64,000 nucleotides of DNA from Chloroflexota bacterium (lineage in GTDB: Bacteria; Chloroflexota; Dehalococcoidia; DSTF01; RBG-16-68-14), in contig JAJCYW010000018.1 in NCBI GenBank assembly GCA_029262675.1, positions 62,001 through 126,000 of the forward strand, read 5' to 3'. Below the pieces are notes generated by a model that worked only from the letters and a program-made list of their open reading frames with translations, did not search any database and was not told the origin of the DNA. Both the position numbers and the translations under genes were made by a program. Shown one piece after another: positions 1-13,860 of the stretch. The stretch's first letter is position 1. Every line of letters starts with the position of its first letter.

Positions 1-1013
1 AAGAGCGTGAAGTCCGGCCAGCCGTAGACCAGCACCAGGCCGTTCAGGAAAATCTGCAGAAAAGCAAGTGGTATCAAAACCTTCCAGCAGTAGCTCATCA
101 ACTGGTCGATGCGCAGGCGGGGCATCGCGAAGCGGACCCACATGAAGAGCAGGATCAGGAACATCGTCTTGCCGAACGTCAACAGCACCTGCAACCAGAG
201 TCCGGCTTCGCGGCCCAGCGGCCAGTCCCAGCCGCCGAGAAAGACGAGCGCGCCCAGCAGGCTGTAGACGATCAGGTTGGTGTAGGAGGCCAGGTAAAAT
301 ATCGACCAGCGGATGCCACTGTACTCGATGAACGGGCCGCCGACGACCTCCGACTCTGCCGTCGGGATATCGAACGGCTGCCGCTCCAGCTCGGCCAGCG
401 CGGCCACGATGAAGATGAAGAACGCCAGCGGCTGCCAGACGAAGAGCGGCACGCGGCCCTGGTAGATGACGATATCGCTCAGGTTGAGCGAGCCGACAAT
501 CATCGTCACGGCGATCAACGAAAGCACCATCGGGATCTCGTAGCTGATCAGCTGCGCCGCCGCACGAAGGCCGCCGAGCAACGCGTACTTGTTGTCGGAC
601 GCCCAGCCGGCCATCAGGAAGCCGACGAACGAGAGGCCCGTGACGGCGACGATGAAGAAGAGCCCGAGGTCGAGGAACGCCACGGCCCAATCGCGCGTGA
701 ACGGGATAGCCACGAAGGCGACGAAAGCCGGCACGAAGACGACGAACGGCGCCAGCTCGAAGACCCAGCGGTCGGCGCTGCGGGGCCGCATGTCCTCCTT
801 GCCCACGAGCTTCACGGCGTCGGCCAGCGTCTGCAGCAGCCCGTAGGGGCCAACCCGCATCGGGCCGAGCCGCATTTGGATTCGCGCGGAGACCTTGCGC
901 TCCAGCCAGATCAATGCCAGTGCTCCCACCGTCATCAGGACGATGATCGCAAGGAGGCCGAGCAACGAATCGAGCCAGATGTTACCGACGTCGTAGGTCA
1001 GTGCGAGCATCAT
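1..1013 (-). CDS. nuoH: NADH-quinone oxidoreductase subunit H (partial, runs off window start)
   Basis: Membrane subunit of complex I that sits at the quinone-binding junction between the peripheral arm and the proton-pumping arm. About 337 codons are visible. Recognisable NuoH stretches are the early LIWLERKVSARIQ segment, the GPYGLLQTLADAVKL segment, and the acidic loop with AELERQPFDIPTAESE followed by EYSGIRW. Multiple hydrophobic helices run throughout. The ATG at 1013-1011 overlaps the nuoD stop (TGATG), so the two are translationally coupled. The C-terminal end lies outside the window. nuoH follows nuoD directly with no nuoEFG between them. Confidence 0.97.
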   Translation of the reverse strand, partial: MMLALTYDVGNIWLDSLLGLLAIIVLMTVGALALIWLERKVSARIQMRLGPMRVGPYGLLQTLADAVKLVGKEDMRPRSADRWVFELAPFVVFVPAFVAFVAIPFTRDWAVAFLDLGLFFIVAVTGLSFVGFLMAGWASDNKYALLGGLRAAAQLISYEIPMVLSLIAVTMIVGSLNLSDIVIYQGRVPLFVWQPLAFFIFIVAALAELERQPFDIPTAESEVVGGPFIEYSGIRWSIFYLASYTNLIVYSLLGALVFLGGWDWPLGREAGLWLQVLLTFGKTMFLILLFMWVRFAMPRLRIDQLMSYCWKVLIPLAFLQIFLNGLVLVYGWPDFTL

Positions 1014-2143
1014 CAGCGGTCCACGCAGCCGAGCACGATATCGATCGAACCAAGGATCGCCACGGCGTCGGCGACGTAGTTGCCGATCGTCATATCGCGT
1101 AGCGCGGAGAGGTTACAGAACGAGGGCGAGCGCATCTTCAGGCGGTAAGGCTTGTCGCCGCCCTTCGAAACGAGATAGATGCCATACTCACCGCGCGCGC
1201 CTTCTACGGCGGAGTAGATCTCCGCCTCCGGCCCGCGCAGCTTCCGTGGCATCTTCTCCGGCATGATAGGCCCGTCCGGCAACTGGTCGAGCGCCTGCTC
1301 GACGATGCGGATCGACTGCCGGACCTCCTCGACGCGGACCAGGTAGCGGTCGTAGACGTCACCGTGCGTGCCGACCGGGATGTCGTACTGGAAGCGGTCG
1401 TAGATCGAGTACGGCTTGTCGCGCCGCAGGTCCCACTCCACGCCAGCGGCGCGCAACAGCGGCCCGGAGAGGCCCCAGCTGACCGCGTCCTCCGCGCTCA
1501 TGACGCCGACGCCGCGTGACCGCACCGAGACGATTTCGTTCCCCGTCAACAGCATGTCGAGGTCCTGCAGCCCCTGGCGCGACTTCGGCAGCACATCGCG
1601 CACGCGCTGGACGAAGTTGTCGGGCACGTCCCAGACCAGGCCGCCGGGACGGAAGTAGCTGTACATCAGCCGCTCGCCCGTGACCTCTTCGAAGATGTCC
1701 TGGATGTGTTCCCGTTCGCGGAACCCGTAGGTGAACGACGTGCCGAAGTGTCCCAAGTCGATACCAAACGCGCCCAGGAACATGAAGTGGCTGGCGATCC
1801 GGTTCAGCTCGCAGAGGATGACGCGGATGTACTCCGCGCGCTCCGGCACTTCGATATCGAGCAGCTTCTCCACCGCCATGCAGTAGGCCTGTTCGTTCAT
1901 GAACTGGGCCAAGTAGTCGGTCCGGTCCTGGTAGCCGATGGCCTGCCGGTAGTCCATCTCTTCCGAGAGCTTCTCCGCGCCTCGATGCATGTAGCCGATG
2001 TGGGGTTCCACGTCCATGACACGCTCGCCGTCGATGGTCAGCACCATGCGGAACACGCCGTGGGTGCTGGGGTGTTGGGGCCCCATGTTGACATTGATGT
2101 CGACGGTTTCCATGTGGTGCTCTTGCTGTGTCTCTTGAACCAT
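1013..2143 (-). CDS. nuoD: NADH-quinone oxidoreductase subunit D (49 kDa-type)
   Basis: Peripheral-arm subunit of complex I that, with NuoB, forms the quinone-reduction site. The 376-residue product starts MVQETQQ and has the family hallmarks GPQHPSTHGVFR near the N-terminus, then DVEPHIGYMHRGAEKL, and ends GSIDIVLGCVDR. The usual length is about 370-420 residues. The ATG at 2143 lies 4 nt after the stop of the preceding lipoprotein gene; a start at METVDIN (2113) or the upstream in-frame MGFSA (2158) cannot be excluded, and no strong Shine-Dalgarno settles it. It is a separate gene from nuoC, not a CD fusion. Confidence 0.97.
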   Translation of the reverse strand: MVQETQQEHHMETVDINVNMGPQHPSTHGVFRMVLTIDGERVMDVEPHIGYMHRGAEKLSEEMDYRQAIGYQDRTDYLAQFMNEQAYCMAVEKLLDIEVPERAEYIRVILCELNRIASHFMFLGAFGIDLGHFGTSFTYGFREREHIQDIFEEVTGERLMYSYFRPGGLVWDVPDNFVQRVRDVLPKSRQGLQDLDMLLTGNEIVSVRSRGVGVMSAEDAVSWGLSGPLLRAAGVEWDLRRDKPYSIYDRFQYDIPVGTHGDVYDRYLVRVEEVRQSIRIVEQALDQLPDGPIMPEKMPRKLRGPEAEIYSAVEGARGEYGIYLVSKGGDKPYRLKMRSPSFCNLSALRDMTIGNYVADAVAILGSIDIVLGCVDR

Positions 2144-2147
2144 CGCG

Positions 2148-2576
2148 CTAAACCCCAAAGAGGATGTTGCAATCGGCGAACTTCCAGCCGTCCTCTTCCT
2201 TCACCAACTCGGCGAACTCCCCGCCTTCGGCTCCGAGCGGGCCTTCGCGGTCGTCGAATCGGTACCTGCCCACCGGCATCGCCTCCACGCTGGTCTCCGT
2301 CAGGTTCTGGATCTCGACGCCGGTGATGTTAAAATCGACGTCGCCGGAAAGCTGCGCTTGGAAAGCACCGATGGCGCGCGAGGCCGTCGCCCGGCGGTCC
2401 GGGCAACTCTCCGCCAGCAGGCCCTCCAGCGCGATGACGTCAAGCTTCTCGAACGCTTGGAAGAACGCCTGGAAGCTGTCTCTGATCGCCGCCTCATCGC
2501 TATCGCCGCCACCGCCGCAGGCGGCGAACGCGAGACAGACCATAGCAACGCCGGCGGTGCGTGCCAGCACGGTCAT
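2148..2576 (-). CDS. Small lipoprotein encoded inside the nuo operon
   Basis: Predicted 142-residue secreted lipoprotein of unknown function. It has a short N-terminus, a hydrophobic stretch (ARTAGVAMVCLAFA) and a lipobox ending AFAAC followed by a glycine run. The mature part (DEAAIRDSFQAFFQAFEKLD ... EEDGWKFADCNI) looks like an NTF2/DUF4878-type alpha+beta fold, with a helix-rich start and a terminal strand of the 'DGWKF' type. This fold call is from pattern only. The ATG at 2576 overlaps the nuoC stop as ATGA, and the gene ends 4 nt before nuoD, so it is co-translated with complex I. I chose this start over the in-frame one at 2627 because it gives a proper signal peptide. Confidence 0.8.
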   Translation of the reverse strand: MTVLARTAGVAMVCLAFAACGGGGDSDEAAIRDSFQAFFQAFEKLDVIALEGLLAESCPDRRATASRAIGAFQAQLSGDVDFNITGVEIQNLTETSVEAMPVGRYRFDDREGPLGAEGGEFAELVKEEDGWKFADCNILFGV

Positions 2577-3364
2577 CTCTTCTTGCTCCCGCCAACGCCT
2601 TCTTCCGGCAACTGGTCGCCCTGCCACTCCTCGATGTCTGCTAACGGGCTGTCCTTGCGGAGCGGGAACTGATCCTCCATGTCTTCCGGCATCAGCAGCG
2701 GCACCAGGTGGGGATGGCCTTCAAACGTGATGCCGAACATGTCCCGTGTCTCGCGCTCGTGCCAGTCGGCCGCGCGCCAGACCTGCGCGACGGAAGCCAC
2801 CTTGGGGTCGTCCTGCGGCAGCCGGGTCTTTATCAGCACCTCGTGCCTCTTGCTGAGCGACATCAGGTGGTAGACGACTTCGAGGCCTTCGGCCTCATGG
2901 TCGACGCCGCAGAGGTAGCGCACGTAGTCCAGATCCAGCGACGGCTGCTCCTTGGCGGCCGTCATCACCTGCGTCACGTCGCCCGGCTCGATCTCGACGA
3001 CGACGTTTGTCATGCCCTGATAGGCCGACATCGTGACGTCAGGCAGCGCCGCGGCCAGCAAATCGGCGACGCTACCGGCGGGCGGTTTGGGACGATTATC
3101 ATCTTCTGGCGCGTCGCCCGCAGGCGACGCGTCGGCTTTCGCCGTCTCGCTCGTAGATTCAGCCGCAGGAGTGTCAGCGGCGGCTTCTGCCTTCTCAGGC
3201 GCTTCGCCAGCAGGCTCGGCACTCGTGTCAGTCACCGCGGCCGGCTTCTCAGGAGCGTCAGCGGACGCTGACGCATCGGTTGCCGGTACTTCTGCAGGCG
3301 CATCGGGCGCCTTGGCCTCCTCGCCGTCCGTCCCCTGCCGCTTCTCTTCGTCTTCCGGTGTCAT
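2573..3364 (-). CDS. nuoC: NADH-quinone oxidoreductase subunit C (30 kDa-type) with long acidic N-terminal extension
   Basis: Peripheral-arm complex I subunit. The NuoC domain occupies roughly residues 110-263: [10 protein letters not shown], then [19 protein letters not shown], the [17 protein letters not shown] segment and the C-terminal [17 protein letters not shown]. Ahead of it is an unusual stretch of about 85 residues made almost only of Ala, Glu, Pro, Asp, Ser and Lys ([26 protein letters not shown]), predicted disordered. The ATG at 3364 overlaps the nuoB stop. The longer in-frame reading from 3445 is rejected because it would run deep into nuoB. Confidence 0.95.
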   Translation of the reverse strand: MTPEDEEKRQGTDGEEAKAPDAPAEVPATDASASADAPEKPAAVTDTSAEPAGEAPEKAEAAADTPAAESTSETAKADASPAGDAPEDDNRPKPPAGSVADLLAAALPDVTMSAYQGMTNVVVEIEPGDVTQVMTAAKEQPSLDLDYVRYLCGVDHEAEGLEVVYHLMSLSKRHEVLIKTRLPQDDPKVASVAQVWRAADWHERETRDMFGITFEGHPHLVPLLMPEDMEDQFPLRKDSPLADIEEWQGDQLPEEGVGGSKKR

Positions 3365-3942
3365 GAAGCCTTGCCGCGCTCCTCCATGATCTTGTGCTGC
3401 AGCGCGATGAAGCCGTCCATCAGCGCCTCCGGCCGCGGCGGACAACCGGGCACGTAGACATCGACTGGAATGAGCTTATCGACACCCTGGACGACGCGAC
3501 TGTAGCGCGTGTAGGGCCCGCCGTTATTGGCGCAGGCGCCCATGGAAATCACCCATTTCGGGTTCGGCATCTGCTCGTAGAGCAGCTTCACCGAGGGCCC
3601 CATCTTCTTCGTCACCGTACCGGCGATGATCATCACGTCCGACTGGCGGGGGGAGGCCTGCGGGAAGATACCGAAACGGTCCAGGTCGTAGTGCGACATG
3701 TAGGTCGCGATCATCTCGATCGCGCAGCAGGCGAGGCCGAACGTCATCGGCCAGATCGACGAACTGCGCGCGAGGGCCAGGGCGGCGTCGGCCGGAATCT
3801 GCATGATCCCAGGCAGCACCTCGCGATAAATGGCCTTGCCAGCGTCGACCTCGACGGGTATCAGCCGCAGCTCCTCCCGCCGGATGCTCTCCGGTCGCTC
3901 GGCGGACGCGGCGGCGGTCTCTTCAGCTACGTCGCCACTCAC
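3361..3942 (-). CDS. nuoB: NADH-quinone oxidoreductase subunit B (PSST)
   Basis: Complex I subunit that carries the terminal iron-sulfur cluster N2. All four cluster cysteines are present: the CC pair in GLACCAIEM, the Cys of [10 protein letters not shown] and the Cys of VPGCPPRPE. Length is 193 residues with a GTG start at 3942 overlapping the nuoA stop (GTGA). The open frame extends upstream through nuoA to 4356, but that part has no NuoB similarity. About 35 polar residues precede the conserved core that begins near [14 protein letters not shown]. Confidence 0.96.
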   Translation of the reverse strand: MSGDVAEETAAASAERPESIRREELRLIPVEVDAGKAIYREVLPGIMQIPADAALALARSSSIWPMTFGLACCAIEMIATYMSHYDLDRFGIFPQASPRQSDVMIIAGTVTKKMGPSVKLLYEQMPNPKWVISMGACANNGGPYTRYSRVVQGVDKLIPVDVYVPGCPPRPEALMDGFIALQHKIMEERGKAS

Positions 3943-4307
3943 TTCCACTGCAGCACGCCCTTCTTCCAGGCGTAGGCGAGCCCGGCACCCAGGATAGCGA
4001 TGAAGAGCACCATTTCGTAGAACGCCGCCTTGCCGACGTTGAGGAACGTAACGGCCCAGGGGAAGAGGAAGACGGCTTCCACATCGAAGATTAGGAACAG
4101 GATCGCGAAGAGGTAGTAGCGGAAGTGCAGTTGGCTGCGCACGGGCTCCGCCGCCGGCAGCATGCCACATTCGTAGGAGATGTCCTTCTGGTTGGAGGTG
4201 GAGTACGGTGCTACCAGCCTGGAAACGATGACGGCAGTACCGACGAGCGTGAAGCCGACGACAGCAGCCAGCAGGACAGCGACGTAGTTGTCCAGCAAGG
4301 CTTGCAA
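3939..4307 (-). CDS. nuoA: NADH-quinone oxidoreductase subunit A
   Basis: Small membrane subunit of complex I, 122 residues with three hydrophobic helices. It shows the NuoA signature [11 protein letters not shown] and [19 protein letters not shown], including the conserved Glu/Asp pair of the second helix. This is the first gene of the operon. The start is TTG at 4307, supported by a strong GGAGG at 4316-4320 eight bases ahead; there is no nearby ATG in frame. Confidence 0.95.
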   Translation of the reverse strand: MQALLDNYVAVLLAAVVGFTLVGTAVIVSRLVAPYSTSNQKDISYECGMLPAAEPVRSQLHFRYYLFAILFLIFDVEAVFLFPWAVTFLNVGKAAFYEMVLFIAILGAGLAYAWKKGVLQWK

Positions 4308-4399
4308 GATCCGTTCCTCCCCAGAGTGACCCGGCCACCAATGTGTGACGCGCCAAGTGTGACGCTGTTAATTGCGACCGTGTTCACGAAACCGAAACC

Positions 4400-4428
4400 A
4401 TCGTATCAACGGCCAGTGGTAGCGTCAA
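4400..4428 (-). promoter_or_regulatory. Predicted sigma70-type promoter of the nuo operon
   Basis: On the minus strand, TTGACG (4428-4423) and TACGAT (4405-4400) are separated by exactly 17 bases. That is 5/6 and 4/6 to the housekeeping consensus. It lies about 93 bases upstream of the nuoA TTG start in an otherwise gene-free 177 bp gap (4308-4484). Confidence 0.65.
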
Positions 4429-4484
4429 TTTGCGAAGCAAGGTCTGATGAATGGGCGCGACGTCGTGTTGAACCTTCGCTGTCC

Positions 4485-4991
4485 TCAGAGTGACGACAGC
4501 TCCGTCAGCGCCCGCCGAATGTCGCGTATCTGCTCCGTATGCGTCCGGTCATGGTTGGCGATTCGCTGAAGCATCTCTCGTACGCTGATCGAGTCGCGCT
4601 TAGGGTGTCCGCCAGCGCGATCGAGTTCCTCCTGGGTGAGCAATCGAGTCCAGCGCACGACCTCCCCATGCGCTACCGACATGGCGAGGTTCACCGTCCG
4701 GACGTCCCGCTTGATGGCGTCATCGTTGTCCCGTCCCCACGCCTCTTCGTCGAAGTAGACGAAGGTGTGGCCGGGCACATCGCGGATCTGCTGCGCCTGC
4801 GATAGGTAGTAGCGATCGACGTCGGGCAGGTGCGCGAGCAGCTCGATGATGGCCCAGCCGGCTTCGACAGGCTCAGCCTGCCGGAGCGCAGGCCGGCGGC
4901 GCAGGTCGGCCTCCGAGACGTCCTGGCAGCTGGTCAGTAGTTCGCTGCGGGCGTTCCGCAGGTCATCGACGAGATGAAAGGCGCAGGTCAT
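4485..4991 (-). CDS. DinB-like (YfiT/DinB_2) protein
   Basis: A 168-residue protein of the DinB four-helix-bundle superfamily, whose members are mostly metal-binding thiol transferases or uncharacterised enzymes. It has the family's spaced histidines: one in ELLAHLPDVDRYY and two in NHDRTHTEQIRDI near the C-terminus, a likely metal triad. I start at MTCAFHLVDDL (4991); the in-frame 5036 start would overlap the amidase. It lies 16 nt downstream of the amidase gene and is probably co-transcribed with it. Substrate unknown. Confidence 0.75.
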   Translation of the reverse strand: MTCAFHLVDDLRNARSELLTSCQDVSEADLRRRPALRQAEPVEAGWAIIELLAHLPDVDRYYLSQAQQIRDVPGHTFVYFDEEAWGRDNDDAIKRDVRTVNLAMSVAHGEVVRWTRLLTQEELDRAGGHPKRDSISVREMLQRIANHDRTHTEQIRDIRRALTELSSL

Positions 4992-5007
4992 GACCAATAA
5001 CTCAGTC

Positions 5008-6315
5008 CTAGATCCGCGGCGGCTGCCAACCGCCAAACGCCTGCTCGATCCGCCGCGCGACGGCCAACGCCACGTCCTCGCGCCAGGGTCTCGCGACGAC
5101 CTGGACAGCGATCGGCAGGCCCTCGGGAGACGTGCCCGCGCGGACCGCGACGCACGGCCAGCCGGTGAGGCTGTATGGGAGTGTGTAGAGGTATTCGTCC
5201 AGAATCGGTTCCTCTGGCGCCGGGCCTGCCGTCGCGGGCGAGACGATCACGTCGTACCCTTCCAGGAACGAGATGAAGGCCCGCCGCAGCCGCTCCCATT
5301 CGAACAGCGACCGCTCGATCTCGTCGGCCGTGAGCTCACTCTCCTTGCCCGGCAGCCACTCCCGCCAGGACGCGGAGCGCACGCGCCGCCAGTACAGCAT
5401 TGTCAAGTCAAACGACCGCTCGATCATGGGCGGCGCCGCTTCCACCACGAACCGGCATGCGGCCGCGAGCGATTCGGCGACGTCACGCACCATCTGCGCG
5501 ACCGCCGCGTCCGGCTCCACTCCCTGGTGGCCGCTGTACCAGGCGACGCGTAGCGCGGCGATGTCGACGTCGTCCACGTCGCGCAACGGCATTGGGACGA
5601 CGCTCGGATCGCGCCAGTCGACGCCCGCGATGACGGGCAGCACCAGGGCAAGGTCGCCCACGCAGCGGGCGATCGGGCCGATCTGCGTCCGCGGGTCGCC
5701 CAACTCGCCGATACGGGGGAAGTGGCCCGTGCTGGGCACGCGGCCGCTCGTCGGCTTCAGCCCGGCGACGCCGCAGTAGGCGGCCGGTACGCGGATGCTG
5801 CCGCCGGAGTCGCTGGCGAGGCCGAGCGGCGAACCACAGGCCGCGATCAAGGCCGCTTCTCCGCTGCTGCTGGCGCCCGGGATGCGCGAGGGATCGTAGG
5901 GGTTGCGCACGCGGCCGTAGACTTTGCTCTCCACCTGCACAGCAGTCTTAGCCAGCATGATGGCGCCCGCTTGCCGCATGCGGGCAACAACCGTCGCATC
6001 ACGCTTCGGGACGAAGTCCGCGCGCTCCTCGAACCCGGCGGCGCAGACGACGCCCTTCGTCTCGATCCAGTCCTTAACGGTGAACGGCACGCCGTGCAGC
6101 GGGCCGAGATCGGCCGCGCCGGCGGCCAGCGCGCCGTCCGCATCGCGGGCGGCGGCGCGTGCGCTCTCTGCCGCGAGCTGCGCGACGGCGTTGATGTTGG
6201 GATTGACGTTGGCGATGCGTTCCAGGTGGGCCTCGACGACTTCGAGCGACGAGACCTTTTTCGCGCGGATGGCCGCCGCCAGATCCGCAGCGGACGCCGT
6301 CGTAAGGTCGTCCAC
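5008..6315 (-). CDS. Amidase-signature family enzyme
   Basis: A 435-residue amidohydrolase of the amidase signature family (GatA/acetamidase-like). The Ser-cisSer-Lys triad is readable: Lys in PFTVKDWI, the first Ser in PGASSSGEAAL and the nucleophile region LASDSGGSIRVPA, which is followed by the family's CGVAGLKPTSGRV. It starts 1 nt after the valS stop, so it is coupled to valS. No gatB or gatC is nearby, so a role as the glutamyl-tRNA amidotransferase A subunit is unlikely; the substrate cannot be told. Confidence 0.88.
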   Translation of the reverse strand: MDDLTTASAADLAAAIRAKKVSSLEVVEAHLERIANVNPNINAVAQLAAESARAAARDADGALAAGAADLGPLHGVPFTVKDWIETKGVVCAAGFEERADFVPKRDATVVARMRQAGAIMLAKTAVQVESKVYGRVRNPYDPSRIPGASSSGEAALIAACGSPLGLASDSGGSIRVPAAYCGVAGLKPTSGRVPSTGHFPRIGELGDPRTQIGPIARCVGDLALVLPVIAGVDWRDPSVVPMPLRDVDDVDIAALRVAWYSGHQGVEPDAAVAQMVRDVAESLAAACRFVVEAAPPMIERSFDLTMLYWRRVRSASWREWLPGKESELTADEIERSLFEWERLRRAFISFLEGYDVIVSPATAGPAPEEPILDEYLYTLPYSLTGWPCVAVRAGTSPEGLPIAVQVVARPWREDVALAVARRIEQAFGGWQPPRI

Positions 6316-6316
6316 G

Positions 6317-9052
<2,736 letters not shown>

Positions 9053-9081
9053 CTGGCCAAATGTACCTCAGATATGGTTCA

Positions 9082-9099
9082 GCCCCGAGTGTTCGGGGC
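9082..9099. terminator. Short GC hairpin between the secA-side gene and valS
   Basis: Perfect 7 bp stem GCCCCGA/TCGGGGC (9082-9088 with 9093-9099) and a four-base loop. It lies in the 86 bp gap between the unknown gene ending at 9139 and the valS start. Read on the minus strand it lacks a T-run, so it is a weak terminator or leader hairpin. No T-box specifier or anti-terminator pattern was found. Confidence 0.35.
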
Positions 9100-9138
9100 C
9101 GTTCAGCAGTGGGATTGTACCGGCGCTGTGGCCCTGCA

Positions 9139-9975
9139 TCAACGCGCCGCCGGCACGACCTCTCCGTCTATCACGACGAGCCGGTCGGCCCGCGGCATCG
9201 CAGAATATCGCGCGCGCCGCTTTGAGACGGCCTCCAGCTCCGAAAGCTGGGCCAGCGCCTTGCGCGTGTCCGACGCCACGCGGGCCGGATCACTCTGACT
9301 GACACGGTACTTGAACAGCCAGTACGTAAACGCGCGCAGTTCGCCGTACGAGATCTCGATGTCGAGCGGCGCATCGAGAGGCTCGGCCTGCTGCGTCGGC
9401 ATGCTGCCCGCACGGAAGGCCACTAGCAGTTCGTCGCGACCGCGATTGTACAGCCGATCGAAGACCTGGCCATCCAGCGTCTGGCCGCGATTCCAGCCAC
9501 CCAGCGCGCGCCAACTCTTCAGCACGTCCTCTTCCACGTTCCACTGGAGCGCCTCCTCGACGGCGACGCCGTAGAGGAAATTGAGGTGCGCGCGGTGTTT
9601 GCTGTTGCCGATCCGGTGGCGAAACTCATCGTCGTCCATCCGGTGCGGCGGCCTGCCGAAGAAAAGCAGCTCCTCCTTCTCCGCGATGGGAATACGGCCG
9701 TTCGCCGCGTTGCAAAGCCGCTCGGCGAGCAGCAGCCAGTCGAACGCCTCGCCGCCGATCAGGTACTGGTAGCGGCGACCCGCCACCTCCTCTTCCGGCG
9801 CCTCCCAGTTCGCTATCGCCCGCAGCAGCGTGTCGAACCAGTCGTCGCTGGTCTTCAGCTCCTCGAGGAACTCCTGCAGCGGCGTCGTTTCACTGGAGCG
9901 CCGTGCGCCGTTTGAGCGGCGGGTGCCATTCGTCTTGGCTCCGTTCATGTTGTCATTCGTAGCTCGCTGGGTCAT
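9139..9975 (-). CDS. Conserved-looking protein of unknown function downstream of secA
   Basis: A 278-residue soluble protein that I do not recognise. After a polar, Asn/Arg/Thr-rich tail of about 35 residues comes a mostly helical body with LQEFLEELKTSDDWFDTLL, RYQYLIGGEAFDWLLLAERLC, an HRMDDDEFRHRIG...HRAHLNFLYG stretch and the C-terminal ITYGEL-like ISYGELRAFTYWLFKYRVS. No signal peptide or membrane helix is seen. The ATG at 9975 has a GAGG whose first bases lie in the secA stop codon 10 nt away, so it is co-translated with secA. The longer frame to 10287 is antisense noise over secA. Confidence 0.7.
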   Translation of the reverse strand: MTQRATNDNMNGAKTNGTRRSNGARRSSETTPLQEFLEELKTSDDWFDTLLRAIANWEAPEEEVAGRRYQYLIGGEAFDWLLLAERLCNAANGRIPIAEKEELLFFGRPPHRMDDDEFRHRIGNSKHRAHLNFLYGVAVEEALQWNVEEDVLKSWRALGGWNRGQTLDGQVFDRLYNRGRDELLVAFRAGSMPTQQAEPLDAPLDIEISYGELRAFTYWLFKYRVSQSDPARVASDTRKALAQLSELEAVSKRRARYSAMPRADRLVVIDGEVVPAAR

Positions 9976-9985
9976 GCCGCGATCC

Positions 9986-12652
<2,667 letters not shown>

Positions 12653-12662
12653 CGTCTGTGTC

Positions 12663-13682
12663 CTACCCCGCGCTGCGCTCCGCCGCCACCACGCCGGCGC
12701 CGGCGACTTCGAAGTCGGGCGTGCCGTTTATGTCGAAGAGCTCGCCGACAGAGCGGCCGCTGTGGATGCGGCTGATCGCCTCGCCGAGCAGCGGGGCGAT
12801 GCTGAGTTCTGTAATCATCGGGCGCTGCTTCTCCAGCGGCATCGGCACGGTGTCGGTGACGACGAGCTCGGTAATGTTGCTGGCGGCCAGCCGGTCGACG
12901 GCAGGGCCGGTGAGCAGGCCGTGGGTGCAAGCCACGTAGACGTCTATCACGCCGCGTTCCATGAGCGCCTCCGCCGAGTTGATAATCGTCGTGCCGGTGT
13001 CGATTTCGTCGTCCACGATCAGCGCGCGCTTGCCCTCCACCTCTCCGATCACGTTCAGCACCTGGCTCTGGCCGTCGTTGGCCGTACGCCGCTTCTCGAT
13101 GATCGCCAGCGGCGCATCGAGGCTCTGGGCGACGTTGCGCGCCCGCTTGGAGGCGCCGACATCGGAAGCGACGACGACGAGGTCATCGAGATCCTTCTGC
13201 AGGAAGTATCGGCTGATCATGAACAGTGCCGTGAGCTCGTCAAGCGGGATGTTGAAGAAGCCCTGGATCTGGCCTGCGTGGAGGTCGACCGTGAGCACGC
13301 GATCGGCGCCGGCGGTCTCTATCATGTTCGCTAGAAGCCGCGCCGTTATCGGGACGCGCGGCTGGTCCTTCTTATCGCTGCGGCCATAGGCGTAGTACGG
13401 CACTACGGCAGTGACGCGGCCGGCCGATGCGCGCTTCATCGCATCGATCATGATCAGCAACTCCATGATGCGCGTATTGACCGGTGACACCATGGGCTGG
13501 ACAATGAAGACATCGCGCTGGCGGACGTTGTCCTCCACCTGGACGAACACGTTCTCGTTACTGAACTCAGAGACGTTGCACGCGCCCAGTGAAGTCCCTA
13601 GATAGCTGCAGATCGATTTCGCCAACGCCGGGTGCCCGTTGCCGCTGAAGATCCTCAGCTCCTGATATACCGCTCCCTCCAT
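12663..13682 (-). CDS. prs: Ribose-phosphate pyrophosphokinase (PRPP synthetase)
   Basis: Makes PRPP from ribose-5-phosphate and ATP for nucleotide, His and Trp synthesis. Length is 339 residues, slightly longer than the usual 310-320 because of a C-terminal tail ending AERSAG. Seen: [10 protein letters not shown] at the N-terminus, the metal/ATP loop [15 protein letters not shown], the flexible loop [13 protein letters not shown] and the PRPP-binding signature [13 protein letters not shown]. First gene of the prs-secA-unknown unit. pyrF, also a PRPP-linked nucleotide gene, lies 3.7 kb away. Confidence 0.97.
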   Translation of the reverse strand: MEGAVYQELRIFSGNGHPALAKSICSYLGTSLGACNVSEFSNENVFVQVEDNVRQRDVFIVQPMVSPVNTRIMELLIMIDAMKRASAGRVTAVVPYYAYGRSDKKDQPRVPITARLLANMIETAGADRVLTVDLHAGQIQGFFNIPLDELTALFMISRYFLQKDLDDLVVVASDVGASKRARNVAQSLDAPLAIIEKRRTANDGQSQVLNVIGEVEGKRALIVDDEIDTGTTIINSAEALMERGVIDVYVACTHGLLTGPAVDRLAASNITELVVTDTVPMPLEKQRPMITELSIAPLLGEAISRIHSGRSVGELFDINGTPDFEVAGAGVVAAERSAG

Positions 13683-13779
13683 CAGAGTCGTTCTCCCACT
13701 ATTGAACCTCGTCCTGGAGATAGCACACGAGCCGGGCGAGGACGTCGAAATGTCCTTGCGGCCGGCCCGCGCCCAATTC

Positions 13780-13807
13780 TGACTAGCTAGTCAACAACTG
13801 AACTATA
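13780..13807 (-). promoter_or_regulatory. Extended -10 element plus 14 bp palindrome upstream of prs
   Basis: Read on the minus strand, TGGTATAGT (an extended -10, with TATAGT at 13807-13802) is followed about 8 bases later by the perfect palindrome TGACTAGCTAGTCA (13793-13780). A palindrome at the transcription start region, about 100 bp before the prs ATG, is what a repressor site would look like. No clear -35 box is seen. Confidence 0.4.
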
Positions 13808-13860
13808 CCATACGTAGGAACGAGGCTCGAACTATGGCGCGGAACCGCCGTGTCGCCAGA

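Noticed and set aside
3361..4356. NuoB as a 331-residue protein starting at 4356.
   Set aside because: The extra N-terminal part is the shadow of nuoA in another frame; the GTG at 3942 overlapping the nuoA stop is the operon-consistent start.
9053..9138. T-box riboswitch ahead of valS.
   Set aside because: Only a 7 bp hairpin and 86 bases are available; no specifier loop, T-box sequence or competing terminator/antiterminator.
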